Of a stretch of 64,000 nucleotides of DNA, positions 54,759 through 63,710 are shown in pieces. Each line of letters begins with the position of its first letter. Positions within the stretch are counted from its first letter, which is position 1. Below the pieces are notes generated by a model. It had not been told where the DNA came from. It saw nothing but the letters and a program-made list of their open reading frames with translations, and searched no databases. A program made the position numbers and the translations under genes. Source of the DNA: Gardnerella coleohominis (GTDB lineage: Bacteria; Actinomycetota; Actinomycetes; Actinomycetales; Bifidobacteriaceae); NCBI RefSeq assembly GCF_002896555.1, contig NZ_MNLH01000001.1, positions 394,963 to 458,962 of the forward strand, written 5' to 3'.

Positions 54759-57263
54759 ATGAATATTCAGAAGGTTTTATTAAAAGTTTGGCGGGCGATT
54801 AGAGATTTTGTTGCTCGTCACATTGACTCTGGCGTTGCAAGAGAGTCTAAAAAGGCTTCTTGCGCCGCTTTGCGCTCAAACGCGTCCAAAAACGCGTTCG
54901 TAAAATCATCCAAAAATGCGTCTCGAAAAGCGTGTGGTTCGTGCACGAGTCGAGCGTTACTTTCGTTATTTGTAGCATCTGCAACGTTGCTTGCTACTTT
55001 TGTGATTGCTCCAACTTCTGCTTTAAGCGCTGGCTCAAATACTACTGTTACTGAGAGTACTGGTGGTGCTAAGTCTGATTCTGCTAAGAGTGAGGATGAG
55101 AAGCAGAATCCTAAGCAGAGCAAATCTATTAATACTGAGCCTGATAAGAAAGATACTGGCTCTTCAAGCACTTTAACTAATAATAAGGAATCGAAGTCTG
55201 TTGAAAAGCAGCCGAATGCTGGTAACAATGGTGTTGATAAGGCTAAGTCGACTGATTCTGATGTAAAGAAAAACGCTAAAGATGTCCAAAAGAAAGATGT
55301 TAATTCTGCGAAAGCTAATGCTAACGGCACTGAAAGAAGTACGAGAAAACCGAAGGAGTGTAAAGAATTAGGTAAATGCTACAGTATTAGCTACGATATT
55401 GGTAGTCCTACTGTCGATAATGGTAAGACTATTTTAATAAAGCGTGGTGGAACTAGAACTATTACTCCAGAGTTCAAATTAAGACCTGGGAGAAATCCAA
55501 CCTTTAAGCTAGAAGACGGCTTGTGGTTTAAGTTAGAAAAAGATGGTGAATATCCTGCACCAAGTTGGGCGAATTTTGAAAAAGATAATGGTGCCACTAA
55601 AGTTAAGGATACTAGTAACGATAAAAAAGACTTTGACGGTTCTGTGACTTTGCGCCCAGGCAAATGGAATCGCGGTGATCATAAATTTAAAATTGTTATA
55701 TACCGCACTGATAGAGATAAAAAAATTGTTAATATAAGTGTAAAAATTGCCAGATCTGATAGTGGTGATTTAACACTTAATGTTTACAATCATGAGAATT
55801 CTGATCCAACTTCACCGCGTTCAGAAATAGACGATAAAACTGGAATAACTTTTAAATCAGGCGAAGATGGCAAATATAGCGGAATTATACCTATTTTTAT
55901 TGATTCTCAATCCGCAAAAGAGCCTGGTTTTATTTATCACCATATGATTTGCCATAAAAGTGGCAGTACTGATTATACGGTAGACAGTGTTAATGGTTTG
56001 AGTCTAGGTACGCAAACTCAGTTTAAGCATAAGGAAAATCAGGACAGACCTGATAAAACTGTGTATGAAAATGATAGCTATACTGAGCGCTCTCAAAGCT
56101 TGATTAGTGGCAAGCCGAGCGGTGATGGAACTTTTGAGTGCAAAGTGTTTGCTATTAAGGATACTAAGTTAATTTACAACATGAATCATGATAAACATGG
56201 GTCAAATTCTACGGTTGCAGACGAGTTTGTTAGTAAAATTAAAAATGACGGATCTATGCTTGCGAAGTTGTTTGCTGATCCAGAAAGCAATATGGCTGAT
56301 AATAGTGGTATGTGGACTAATAGCAACGATATTACAAAAACTATCGATTGGGATTATAAGAAGATAACAATCCAGTTTGGAAATGATGATAAGCTTGCGC
56401 TTAATGTTTATCCTTTTAAGGGCTCTAATGCGTTGACGAGCGACAATAACAAGATTTCTGCGATGCTCGGTATGGAGCTTAAGCCGTTTATTGATGCTAC
56501 TTCTGCGGCGGATAGCAAGAATAAGATTACGTTGCGCGTGCTGTGCAAAGGCGAGAAGAAGAATAATGCTGCTGGTGGAAGTGGCACTGCTTCGACTGGT
56601 AGTACTGGCTCGACTGAAAGTGGTTCTGCTGGAAGTGGCTCAAATGGAGGTAATAGCGGTACTGGCTCGAATAGCGCTAATACTGACGCTGGTTCGCAAG
56701 CTAATAATCTTTCTAAACCGTCGCAATCTTCTGAAACTACTTGGAGTAGCAATCTTGCCGAGCTTGGGCTGAGTGTGCCTGAGGATGATAATCAAAATAC
56801 GTGCCACTCTGATAAAGAAGGCGAGAAGACTTGCGCGTCTGCTGATCCTAAAACGAATGTGGCTGCGCGAACTGATATGGAAGTGAGCATAAAGCCGACT
56901 GAGGTTGGCAATTACCAGTGCGTTGTGTACGCGCTAAAGCCTGATGCACTTAAAACGTTTGATGATGCAATAAAAAATACTAAATCTGACAGCTTAACTC
57001 CTGATTCAATAAAATCTGCGCTAACTTTTGCTAAGCCTACGGCGTTTAAAGAAAACAAGGATTTTGCTGCTTTTATGTTCAATATTGATTCGGTGAGTAA
57101 TTTTACTTTGCCGCAAACGGGCGGTCAGAGTTGGAATTTGCAGCTTGGTATTCTTGCATCGCTGTTGGTGAATCTGCTGGCTGCTGGCTTTGTGGTAAGT
57201 CAAAGTGAGCGCGGTCGCAAATTAATTTTGGGAAGGTGGCGAGGCTTATGCAATCACGTATAA
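54759..57263 (+). CDS. LPXTG cell-wall-anchored surface protein, probable pilus tip/accessory subunit
   Basis: An 834-residue sortase substrate. A long N-terminal basic region (residues 1-66) precedes the signal peptide core (ALLSLFVASATLLATFVIAPTSALS, about 67-91). A Lys/Ser/Asp-rich spacer runs to about residue 200, then beta-rich domains. A Gly/Ser/Thr/Asn-rich linker is near 610-660. The sorting signal LPQTG at 784 is followed by a hydrophobic helix and RGRK charges. The start has a weak ribosome binding site and overlaps the stop of an upstream frame. It heads the pilus locus, consistent with a tip adhesin or minor pilin. Confidence 0.85.
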   Translation: MNIQKVLLKVWRAIRDFVARHIDSGVARESKKASCAALRSNASKNAFVKSSKNASRKACGSCTSRALLSLFVASATLLATFVIAPTSALSAGSNTTVTESTGGAKSDSAKSEDEKQNPKQSKSINTEPDKKDTGSSSTLTNNKESKSVEKQPNAGNNGVDKAKSTDSDVKKNAKDVQKKDVNSAKANANGTERSTRKPKECKELGKCYSISYDIGSPTVDNGKTILIKRGGTRTITPEFKLRPGRNPTFKLEDGLWFKLEKDGEYPAPSWANFEKDNGATKVKDTSNDKKDFDGSVTLRPGKWNRGDHKFKIVIYRTDRDKKIVNISVKIARSDSGDLTLNVYNHENSDPTSPRSEIDDKTGITFKSGEDGKYSGIIPIFIDSQSAKEPGFIYHHMICHKSGSTDYTVDSVNGLSLGTQTQFKHKENQDRPDKTVYENDSYTERSQSLISGKPSGDGTFECKVFAIKDTKLIYNMNHDKHGSNSTVADEFVSKIKNDGSMLAKLFADPESNMADNSGMWTNSNDITKTIDWDYKKITIQFGNDDKLALNVYPFKGSNALTSDNNKISAMLGMELKPFIDATSAADSKNKITLRVLCKGEKKNNAAGGSGTASTGSTGSTESGSAGSGSNGGNSGTGSNSANTDAGSQANNLSKPSQSSETTWSSNLAELGLSVPEDDNQNTCHSDKEGEKTCASADPKTNVAARTDMEVSIKPTEVGNYQCVVYALKPDALKTFDDAIKNTKSDSLTPDSIKSALTFAKPTAFKENKDFAAFMFNIDSVSNFTLPQTGGQSWNLQLGILASLLVNLLAAGFVVSQSERGRKLILGRWRGLCNHV

Positions 57264-57505
57264 AGCAATTGTATATGCATTTACTCGCCGTGCTGCGCAT
57301 AAGGCGATTACGTACGCATTTGCGCATAAAGCATTCCTGTTTCGCGCATTGTTTTATTGCGTATTGTTTTATCGCGCAGTCTTTCGGGATTCGGGAGCGT
57401 GATAACACAAGGTAAATGCCAAAAATTTTAAAACTTTACTCGTATGAGCATGATAAATGCAAATCAATTTTCTACTTGCTGTAAAAAGCAATGAAAGGGG
57501 TGAAC

Positions 57506-59491
57506 ATGAAAAAGTTCACTAATAAATTCGTGGCGGCGGTGGCGTCGCTTGCGATGGCTGGCACGCTGTGCGTCGCCGGCGCTGTAACAATGGCTGGCGT
57601 TGCATGGGGTAGTCCTAATCAGTTACAGGGACCACCGGCTAGACCTGCTCCGGCTCCGTGGGAGAAGGGTGCTCCAGGTAAGGGTACTATAACCATTCTT
57701 AAGTGCGTGAAGGATAAGGACGCTAAAACTCCTTCTACTCCTTCTTCTACTACTTCTGCTACTTCTACTAGAGGTGGTGGGAAGCATGTTCCTCAGGGAA
57801 AAGCGGTTTCTTGCACTGCTGGTTTTAATCCGCTTAAAGATGCTACTTTCAAATTGACTAAGGTAACTGAAATTAAAGAAGAGCAAAAAGGCGAGCAAGG
57901 TGCAATAACTAAAGTAGATGTTCCTTTGGATCTTAAGTCTTTTGAGTCTTGGCAGAAGATTGCAAAGCTTGTTACTAAGTTGAATGATCACACTATTACA
58001 GATAGTGGTGATGGTGCAGAAGTCAAGCTTGATGCTAATAGCGCTACGCAGACCACTGGTGAAAATGGTATAGCCAAGTTTGGTACTAAGGATGCTCCTA
58101 TTGATCTTGGCTTGTATAAGGTTGAGGAAACTAGCGCACCTAAGGGCTATGGTGTTTCTGATTTGCAATCCTTCTATATGACGCTTCCTTTGCCAGAGTA
58201 CACTACAACAGAGCATGGTGGTAAGACTACTACGACTGTTTCGTATAACTACAATCCTGTTGTGAAGCCGAAGAACAAGGATCTCTCGACTACTATTCAG
58301 AAGGTTTACGATAAGACTAAGTTCGCTAGCGTTAAGGATAAAGTGCCATTTACGATTACTGCAGAAGTGAACAAAGCTAAGCCTAAAGATGGTAAGTTGA
58401 CTGCTGCTAATCTTCAGGGTTATAAGGTCTTCGATGATGCTCCAACCGCTGCTTTGACAGTGAAAAAGGCTGCTGGCGCAACAACTGATCCAACTCTTGC
58501 TGATGCTGTGAAGACTGTGAAGATTGGCACAACAACTCTTGACAAATCTACTGCCACTGAAGAGAAAGATTACAAAGTTACTTTAGTAACTGATAGTTCT
58601 ACTGCTGAAGGTAAGGATCTTGTTACTGGTCACACTCGTATTCTTGTGACATTTACAGATGCTGGCTTAGGTAAGATTGCTAATGCTTTGAATAATGTTA
58701 AGGAAAACGAAGAAGCACCTAAGGTTACGGTTGATCTTGAGTTTGATCTTAATGCTGATTACCAAGGTGGCAACCCTCCTACGGATTCAACTTCAACAGA
58801 GCAAAACGGCAAGAACGAGATTGTAAACAAGTCCGGCTTCTTCCAGGCTCATGAGAGTAATGAGAGCGACCTGCCGCCAATCATTCCTGATAATGAGCAT
58901 TCTAAAGCGACTATTGATTTTGGCTACCTTCAGGTGCGTAAGTTCTATAAGGAAGGTAATGAAGAGAAGCCGCTTGAAAATGCTGAGTTCAGGATTTTTG
59001 CTGATAAAGATAAGGCTGATGCTTGTGCTAAAAAATTAACAGATCCTACCAAGAAAGCAGACAATGTTAAAGAGTGCAAGGCTGCTTCAACTATTGGTGG
59101 TACTGCTGCAGCTGGTGCACAACCTGCTGCTGGCGCTGCTACTACTGGCGTACAGACTGCTACAACAAATGATAGCGGTAACTTCGCGACTCCGTACAAG
59201 ACTCGCGCTGGTGAGCCGGTTTATCTTGTTGAGGTTAAAGCTCCTACGGGTTATGCGCTTTCTCCTGTAGTCCACGCTGTGACTGTTGAGAAAGATAAGA
59301 CTACGACTGAGCCGTTTGAGGACTTCCCACTTAAGGGTGGCGACAACGGCAAGAGCTTCTGGTTCAATCTTCCTGCAACAGGTGCTTACGGCGTGCTGAT
59401 TTTCGCTGTCGTGGGCATGGTTCTTATTGTTGCGAGCGTGATTATGTACGTGCGCAATCGCAAGGAAGAAGAACAGCAGCAGAACGCTTGA
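57506..59491 (+). CDS. Sortase-dependent major pilin (SpaA/FimA-like)
   Basis: A 661-residue pilin. The signal peptide ends near residue 35 (AGVAWG). VVKPKNKDL at about 251-259 fits the pilin motif whose Lys joins subunits. Two E-box-like motifs, LYKVEETSAPKGYG (about 205-218) and YLVEVKAPTGYAL (near 574), form internal isopeptide bonds in this family. LPATG at 622 and a hydrophobic helix and RNRK tail form the sorting signal. ATG at 57506 follows AAAGGGGTG. The sortase at 60134 would polymerise it. A terminator follows. Confidence 0.92.
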   Translation: MKKFTNKFVAAVASLAMAGTLCVAGAVTMAGVAWGSPNQLQGPPARPAPAPWEKGAPGKGTITILKCVKDKDAKTPSTPSSTTSATSTRGGGKHVPQGKAVSCTAGFNPLKDATFKLTKVTEIKEEQKGEQGAITKVDVPLDLKSFESWQKIAKLVTKLNDHTITDSGDGAEVKLDANSATQTTGENGIAKFGTKDAPIDLGLYKVEETSAPKGYGVSDLQSFYMTLPLPEYTTTEHGGKTTTTVSYNYNPVVKPKNKDLSTTIQKVYDKTKFASVKDKVPFTITAEVNKAKPKDGKLTAANLQGYKVFDDAPTAALTVKKAAGATTDPTLADAVKTVKIGTTTLDKSTATEEKDYKVTLVTDSSTAEGKDLVTGHTRILVTFTDAGLGKIANALNNVKENEEAPKVTVDLEFDLNADYQGGNPPTDSTSTEQNGKNEIVNKSGFFQAHESNESDLPPIIPDNEHSKATIDFGYLQVRKFYKEGNEEKPLENAEFRIFADKDKADACAKKLTDPTKKADNVKECKAASTIGGTAAAGAQPAAGAATTGVQTATTNDSGNFATPYKTRAGEPVYLVEVKAPTGYALSPVVHAVTVEKDKTTTEPFEDFPLKGGDNGKSFWFNLPATGAYGVLIFAVVGMVLIVASVIMYVRNRKEEEQQQNA

Positions 59492-59532
59492 TCCGCTTTT
59501 TAAAGCTGGTCTTGTAGTCTAATAGCAAAGTG

Positions 59533-59572
59533 TGAGTCTAGGGTTTACTTAACTAAATCCTAGACTCATATT
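59533..59572 (+). terminator. Terminator after the major pilin gene
   Basis: TGAGTCTAGGGTTTA pairs with TAAATCCTAGACTCA (one wobble), loop CTTAAC, then TATTTG. It separates the pilin from the sortase gene. Confidence 0.85.
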
Positions 59573-59779
59573 TGTGTGGCAGAGATTTGAGATTTTTGCA
59601 CATGCACTTTCTTATGCGTGCTACCAAGTAGCAGTGAGGGATAAGGATTGCTTGGTCGAGCAATATAAGAGTGGAGCGATTCTAAATAAATTTCCACATA
59701 ATCCAATCCTATTAGGAATCAAAACTTAATTAAGAGTCCAAACACTAGTAGCACAAGCATAAAAACCATGTACCTCACG

Positions 59780-60060
59780 AGAGCGTAACGTCTGCGAGAC
59801 AAGTAACCCTTATCCCTCACAGCCAGAGTCATGCCTCGCTTGCGTTGAAAGCGCACTATTCCTCACGGCTAATTGCCGTTCGGCTGATTTGGCATGTAAA
59901 GTCCACTGGACTTTACATTTGAGCCAAATCACGCTTTGAAGGAGTTTGAAATGCCTTATGCAATTTCAAGCTCAGTCAAAGCGCCTGCGATGATAGAAAC
60001 TCCGAGAGCTCAGCAACATTAGACAGAAGCTTTAAACGCTCAAGCAGGTCGTCGCGTTAG
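59780..60060. repeat. Composite palindromic element between pilin and sortase genes
   Basis: It contains GCTTGCGTTGAAAGCGCACT, then TGATTTGGC ... GCCAAATCA around TGTAAAGTCC/GGACTTTACA, then CGCTTTGAAGGAG ... CTCAGTCAAAGCG, and ends in CTCAAGCAGGTCGTCGCG. It has the same plan as 29655-29870 with changed but still pairing stem bases. Confidence 0.85.
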
Positions 60061-60133
60061 TAATCCTTATTCGTCACACCATCCCAACCCGAACTTTAAA
60101 TCTAAACTATATAAACCAACGAAATGAGGAAGC

Positions 60134-61171
60134 ATGAAATTAAACGATGTTGTTACGAAAGTATATGCTTTCTTCAAGCAGAACAAAGCAAAATCTGCAG
60201 CTCAAGCAATAGACGCAACTACTGAAACCGCATCAACTCCAACCCAAGTTCCCGAGTCAACCGCAGCCTCATCTGCAACAAAACCCGCAGCAAAACCAGC
60301 CAAAAAACCCAAATCCAAACTACGTCGCACGCTCGAGCCAATTATTCTCGCGATTGCAGCAATTTTGTGCTTCACGTACCCGGTTGTGTCAACGTTGTGG
60401 AATAACAAGGTGTCGAAGGAAGTTTCTGTGGCTTATGATCGGCTGAGTCGTAAGCAGACTGCGAGTGCTAGAGAGAAGATTTTGAACGCGGCTCGTCGTT
60501 ATAATGCGCGCCATAAGTCGATTATTACGGCTGATCCGTATGATGGCACGACGGATTATATGAAGACGCCGGAGTATAAGGATTATGCGAAGCAGTTGGA
60601 TGAGCCGATGGGGATTATGGGTATCGTAAAAATCCCGAAAATTGGCGTTAAGCTGCCGATTTATCACGGTAGTTCGCAGGAGGTTTTGGCATATGGCGCT
60701 GGGCACTTGTATGGCACGGATTTGCCGGTTGGTGGTAAAACTCGTCACTCGGTGGTTACAGCGCATACTGGTTTGCCTAATGCGACCATGTTTGATGATT
60801 TAGTGGAGTTGAAGAAGGGTGATTTCTTCTACTTTGACGTTCAGGGGGGGACGCTGCGTTACAAGGTGTTCCGCATTAGCGTGGTTGATCCGCATGATAT
60901 TAGGTTGCTTCAACGTGAGAAGGGGCGCGATTTGGCGACGCTGCTTACGTGTACTCCGTATGGTGTGAATACGCAGAGGCTGCTTGTTACTGGGTATCGC
61001 GTGCTACCGGATCCTGTTTCTGCTCCGGGGGACAAGTTGCAGTGGCCGCTTTGGATGACGATGTTCGTGCTCGCGCTTATAGGGTGTTTCGTAATCCTTG
61101 CCACGATGATTATTGCCGCGGTCCGCATGCATCGTAAGAATATTGCGCCGCATGGAAGGCATTTAAACTAA
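60134..61171 (+). CDS. Class C (pilus) sortase
   Basis: A 345-residue membrane transpeptidase. An Ala/Lys/Pro-rich cytoplasmic N-terminus is followed by a membrane helix (about residues 71-90). The sortase domain carries the catalytic His in TAHTG (H211), Cys in TLLTC (C273) and Arg in LLVTGYR. A C-terminal membrane helix near 300-330 is typical of class C enzymes. A DP-motif lid like segment (ADPYDG) lies near residue 134. Seven G residues at 60844-60850 in the coding region could slip. It joins pilin subunits; the gap of 642 bases from the pilin gene is larger than usual. Confidence 0.93.
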   Translation: MKLNDVVTKVYAFFKQNKAKSAAQAIDATTETASTPTQVPESTAASSATKPAAKPAKKPKSKLRRTLEPIILAIAAILCFTYPVVSTLWNNKVSKEVSVAYDRLSRKQTASAREKILNAARRYNARHKSIITADPYDGTTDYMKTPEYKDYAKQLDEPMGIMGIVKIPKIGVKLPIYHGSSQEVLAYGAGHLYGTDLPVGGKTRHSVVTAHTGLPNATMFDDLVELKKGDFFYFDVQGGTLRYKVFRISVVDPHDIRLLQREKGRDLATLLTCTPYGVNTQRLLVTGYRVLPDPVSAPGDKLQWPLWMTMFVLALIGCFVILATMIIAAVRMHRKNIAPHGRHLN

Positions 61172-61284
61172 CGCTGGCTATAGCGCGGTTGTGTGCAATC
61201 GAATGTTGTGATGCGGCTGCGCTCAGGTGTGTATGCGCGGTTGCACCCATGTTCCATTTTCAAACTGTATTTTATGCAATAATA

Positions 61285-62304
61285 CTAGTTGTAATTTGGG
61301 TAATTCGGATTATTTGGGTAATTGTTCGGATAGTTCGGATAGTTTGGGTTGTTATCCGGATAATTTGAGTAGTTCTGGTTATTCGGATAGTTATAATTCT
61401 GACTATTCGGATCTACGTAATTCGGGTCTACATAAGTCGGATTCTGATAGTTTGGGTCTACGTAGTTCGGATCCACATATTGTGCATTTGTGTAGTTTGG
61501 ATTCTGATAGTTTGGATCCACATAATTTGGGTCTACATATTGTGCATTTGCATTTGTGTAGTTCGGATTCTGATAGTATGGATCAACGTAGTTAGGATCC
61601 ACGTAACCTTGATTCGTGTAATTTTCGCCTGCGTAATTAGGGTCTACATAATTCGGATCCACGTAACCTTGATTTGCGTAGTTTTGATCGTTTGAATAAT
61701 TGTAGTTATTGTAGTTATTGTAGTTCTGATTTGAATATTCGTAGTTTTGGCTGTTCCAATTCTGGTTATTCTGATTCATGTAGTTCGGGTCTACATAGTT
61801 AGGGTCTACGTAATTCGGATCCACGTAAGGCGTATTTGCGTTATTTGCGTCGTTTGTGTTCGCGCTTGGGTCTACATAATTTGGATCTACATAGTTTGGA
61901 TCCACGTAAGTCGGATTTGCATTATTTGCGTTTGTGTCCGCGTTTGAGTTTGTGTCAGCGTTCGTACCGCTTGTGATTGTGTTGTTCGGATCCACGTAGT
62001 TAGGATCAACATAAGTCGGATTCGTATTATTTGGATTCACGTAAGGCTGATTCGGATTATACGCGTTATCGCCATTTTCAGCGTCAACGTATCTTACGTC
62101 GTACATGTCGGCATACCAGTTTGCGAGATATTCGAAATCGGAAAGCTCCATCTCGCCGCGAACTTGTGCTATTCCATTCGAAATAACATCGCTACCTTTG
62201 TTGAATAGAAAATTAACCAAATACGAGAGAATATACCTTATGGCAATAAGAGCTATAACTAATCCAATAACAGCAATTACGCCCAGTCCTTGATTATCAT
62301 TCAT
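61285..62304 (-). CDS. Membrane protein with about 18 YVDP repeats (339 aa)
   Basis: One N-terminal membrane helix (about residues 8-32, GVIAVIGLVIALIAIRYILSYL), a short helical segment (ELSDFEYLANWYADMYDVRYVD), and then about 260 residues of Asn/Tyr/Pro-rich repeat built from YVDPN pairs with QNPNYTNA spacers. About 18 YVDP units are present. It ends in PNYPN repeats. AAGGAG lies before the ATG. The first 25 residues resemble the start of the next upstream protein (62485-62985). Function is unknown; it is perhaps a surface or scaffold protein with length variation. Confidence 0.75.
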   Translation of the reverse strand: MNDNQGLGVIAVIGLVIALIAIRYILSYLVNFLFNKGSDVISNGIAQVRGEMELSDFEYLANWYADMYDVRYVDAENGDNAYNPNQPYVNPNNTNPTYVDPNYVDPNNTITSGTNADTNSNADTNANNANPTYVDPNYVDPNYVDPSANTNDANNANTPYVDPNYVDPNYVDPNYMNQNNQNWNSQNYEYSNQNYNNYNNYNYSNDQNYANQGYVDPNYVDPNYAGENYTNQGYVDPNYVDPYYQNPNYTNANAQYVDPNYVDPNYQNPNYTNAQYVDPNYVDPNYQNPTYVDPNYVDPNSQNYNYPNNQNYSNYPDNNPNYPNYPNNYPNNPNYPNYN

Positions 62305-62484
62305 TTGAAGCTCCTTAAATTTTATTATTTAATGATTCGACGATTTTATGATTTGTGAATTTCATTATTTGTGAATTTAAGTATTCTGCTTATATAAGTA
62401 TTCGGAGAATTTTAGGATTCGTTGATTTTAGGAATCTTAGAATCTTGAAATTTAGGAATCTTAGAATTTTTGGATTTGTGAATT

Positions 62485-62985
62485 TTAGAATTCCGTTTTT
62501 GTGTTCACTGAGTTGCGCTTTATTGCCACCTGCGTCATTGGATCCAAGTGCAACAGCGTCTTCTCCAAGGCCGTCAAAGCAATATTCATATCAAAGCTAT
62601 TTGATCCTCTAGGGTTCCATTGCAAGAACGCAAACTGATAAGCCTGCATTAATTTACCATCGTTGTAAATAGGCTCGTCTAAGTCAACCGGCGAAAATGC
62701 CCCAAGCCAATTATTGCCTTCAACCGTAATAGAACCAAGTAGAGTACTTCCATAGACTTTGGCTGTGCCGTAGTATTCAGCGTTCACGATTGCATCGCAA
62801 ATATCTTCAAATGGCATAGCTTTTAATATGAATACTTCTGTGTATTTCATGAAATTATTCTTGCGTTTTATAATCTTACCTTCTGATTTGAGCTCGTTAA
62901 ATTTGTATGCCCTATATAAACCTGCGAGAATAAACATTACGACGATAATAATGACTGCAATGATTCCCAAATAATCATTATTCAT
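62485..62985 (-). CDS. Small membrane-anchored protein (166 aa)
   Basis: MNNDYLGIIAVIIIVVMFILAGLYRAYKF is one membrane helix with the same look as the start of the YVDP protein. A 130-residue domain follows (YTEVFILKAMPFEDICDAIVNAEYYG, NNWLGAFSPVDLDEP, AYQFAFLQWNPRG) with no recognised family. AGAGAG precedes the ATG. It is encoded on the same strand as the YVDP gene, 180 bases upstream of it, so both are probably transcribed together. The gap contains short TTTAGGAAT repeats. Confidence 0.72.
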   Translation of the reverse strand: MNNDYLGIIAVIIIVVMFILAGLYRAYKFNELKSEGKIIKRKNNFMKYTEVFILKAMPFEDICDAIVNAEYYGTAKVYGSTLLGSITVEGNNWLGAFSPVDLDEPIYNDGKLMQAYQFAFLQWNPRGSNSFDMNIALTALEKTLLHLDPMTQVAIKRNSVNTKTEF

Positions 62986-63161
62986 TTTGTTCTCTCTTTG
63001 CTCTCTATTAATTGATCAGTGGATTATTTTATAAATGCTACTACGCGATTCCTATATATTCCATGCTTATTTCGCGTATTTTTGCATCGGATTTTGTTTA
63101 TGGTTTTGTGGCGATTTTGTTTTTCGTCGCGCTTAGTTTTGTGGACTTATATGCCTGATAA

Positions 63162-63272
63162 GTAAACAATTTCGGGGTAGTGTTCTTGGTTTTGTTTACT
63201 TAGTGTGCGTGTTGGTAAACAAAGTCGGGGAGAAGTAAACAAATGCAAGAGTAGGTTCTTGCTTTTGTTTAC
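63162..63272. repeat. 38-base elements, two full copies and one partial
   Basis: Full copies at 63162-63199 and 63235-63272, with a partial GTAAACAAAGTCGGGGA between them at about 63216. The rest of 62986-63710 is AT-rich with no gene recognised. Confidence 0.85.
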
Positions 63273-63710
63273 TTAGGCTCAGTTGATGAGTGATAGATGC
63301 TGTGCAAAAATGAAGTTTTTTCGGCGTGTACTAGTGTGATAATAATCACAATATATAGTGGAATTGTAAATACATTATAACAATATATCGTATTTTTTTC
63401 ATATATTTAAGACATGACAAGCATAGAAAATAAACATTTAATTTGTTAAAAATCTTCTGAAAAAACAGCGTTGTTTCATATTTTTTAAAATTATATTGGT
63501 TATTTGGCAAATTTTTTCAAGATGTACAAAATTCGCATAGATTACTTGAGATTTCTCGCTATTGTGGGGGTATAGGCATTAGAGGCCTTTTACCAGTAAG
63601 TGCAATTTCATATAGGGGATACAGGTATGTTATGCTCACTATCTGTAGTTGTCACGTTAGTTGGATTAGACTGCGTATTTTGCGCAATGGTGAGTTAGAA
63701 AGGTGAGAGA

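Noticed and set aside
57623..58216. Minus-strand frame of 197 codons in the pilin gene
   Set aside because: It overlaps the pilin E-box region on the opposite strand and has no homology signal.
61227..61947. Plus-strand frames opposite the YVDP repeats
   Set aside because: They are produced by the repeat periodicity; the minus-strand gene has the ribosome binding site and membrane helix.
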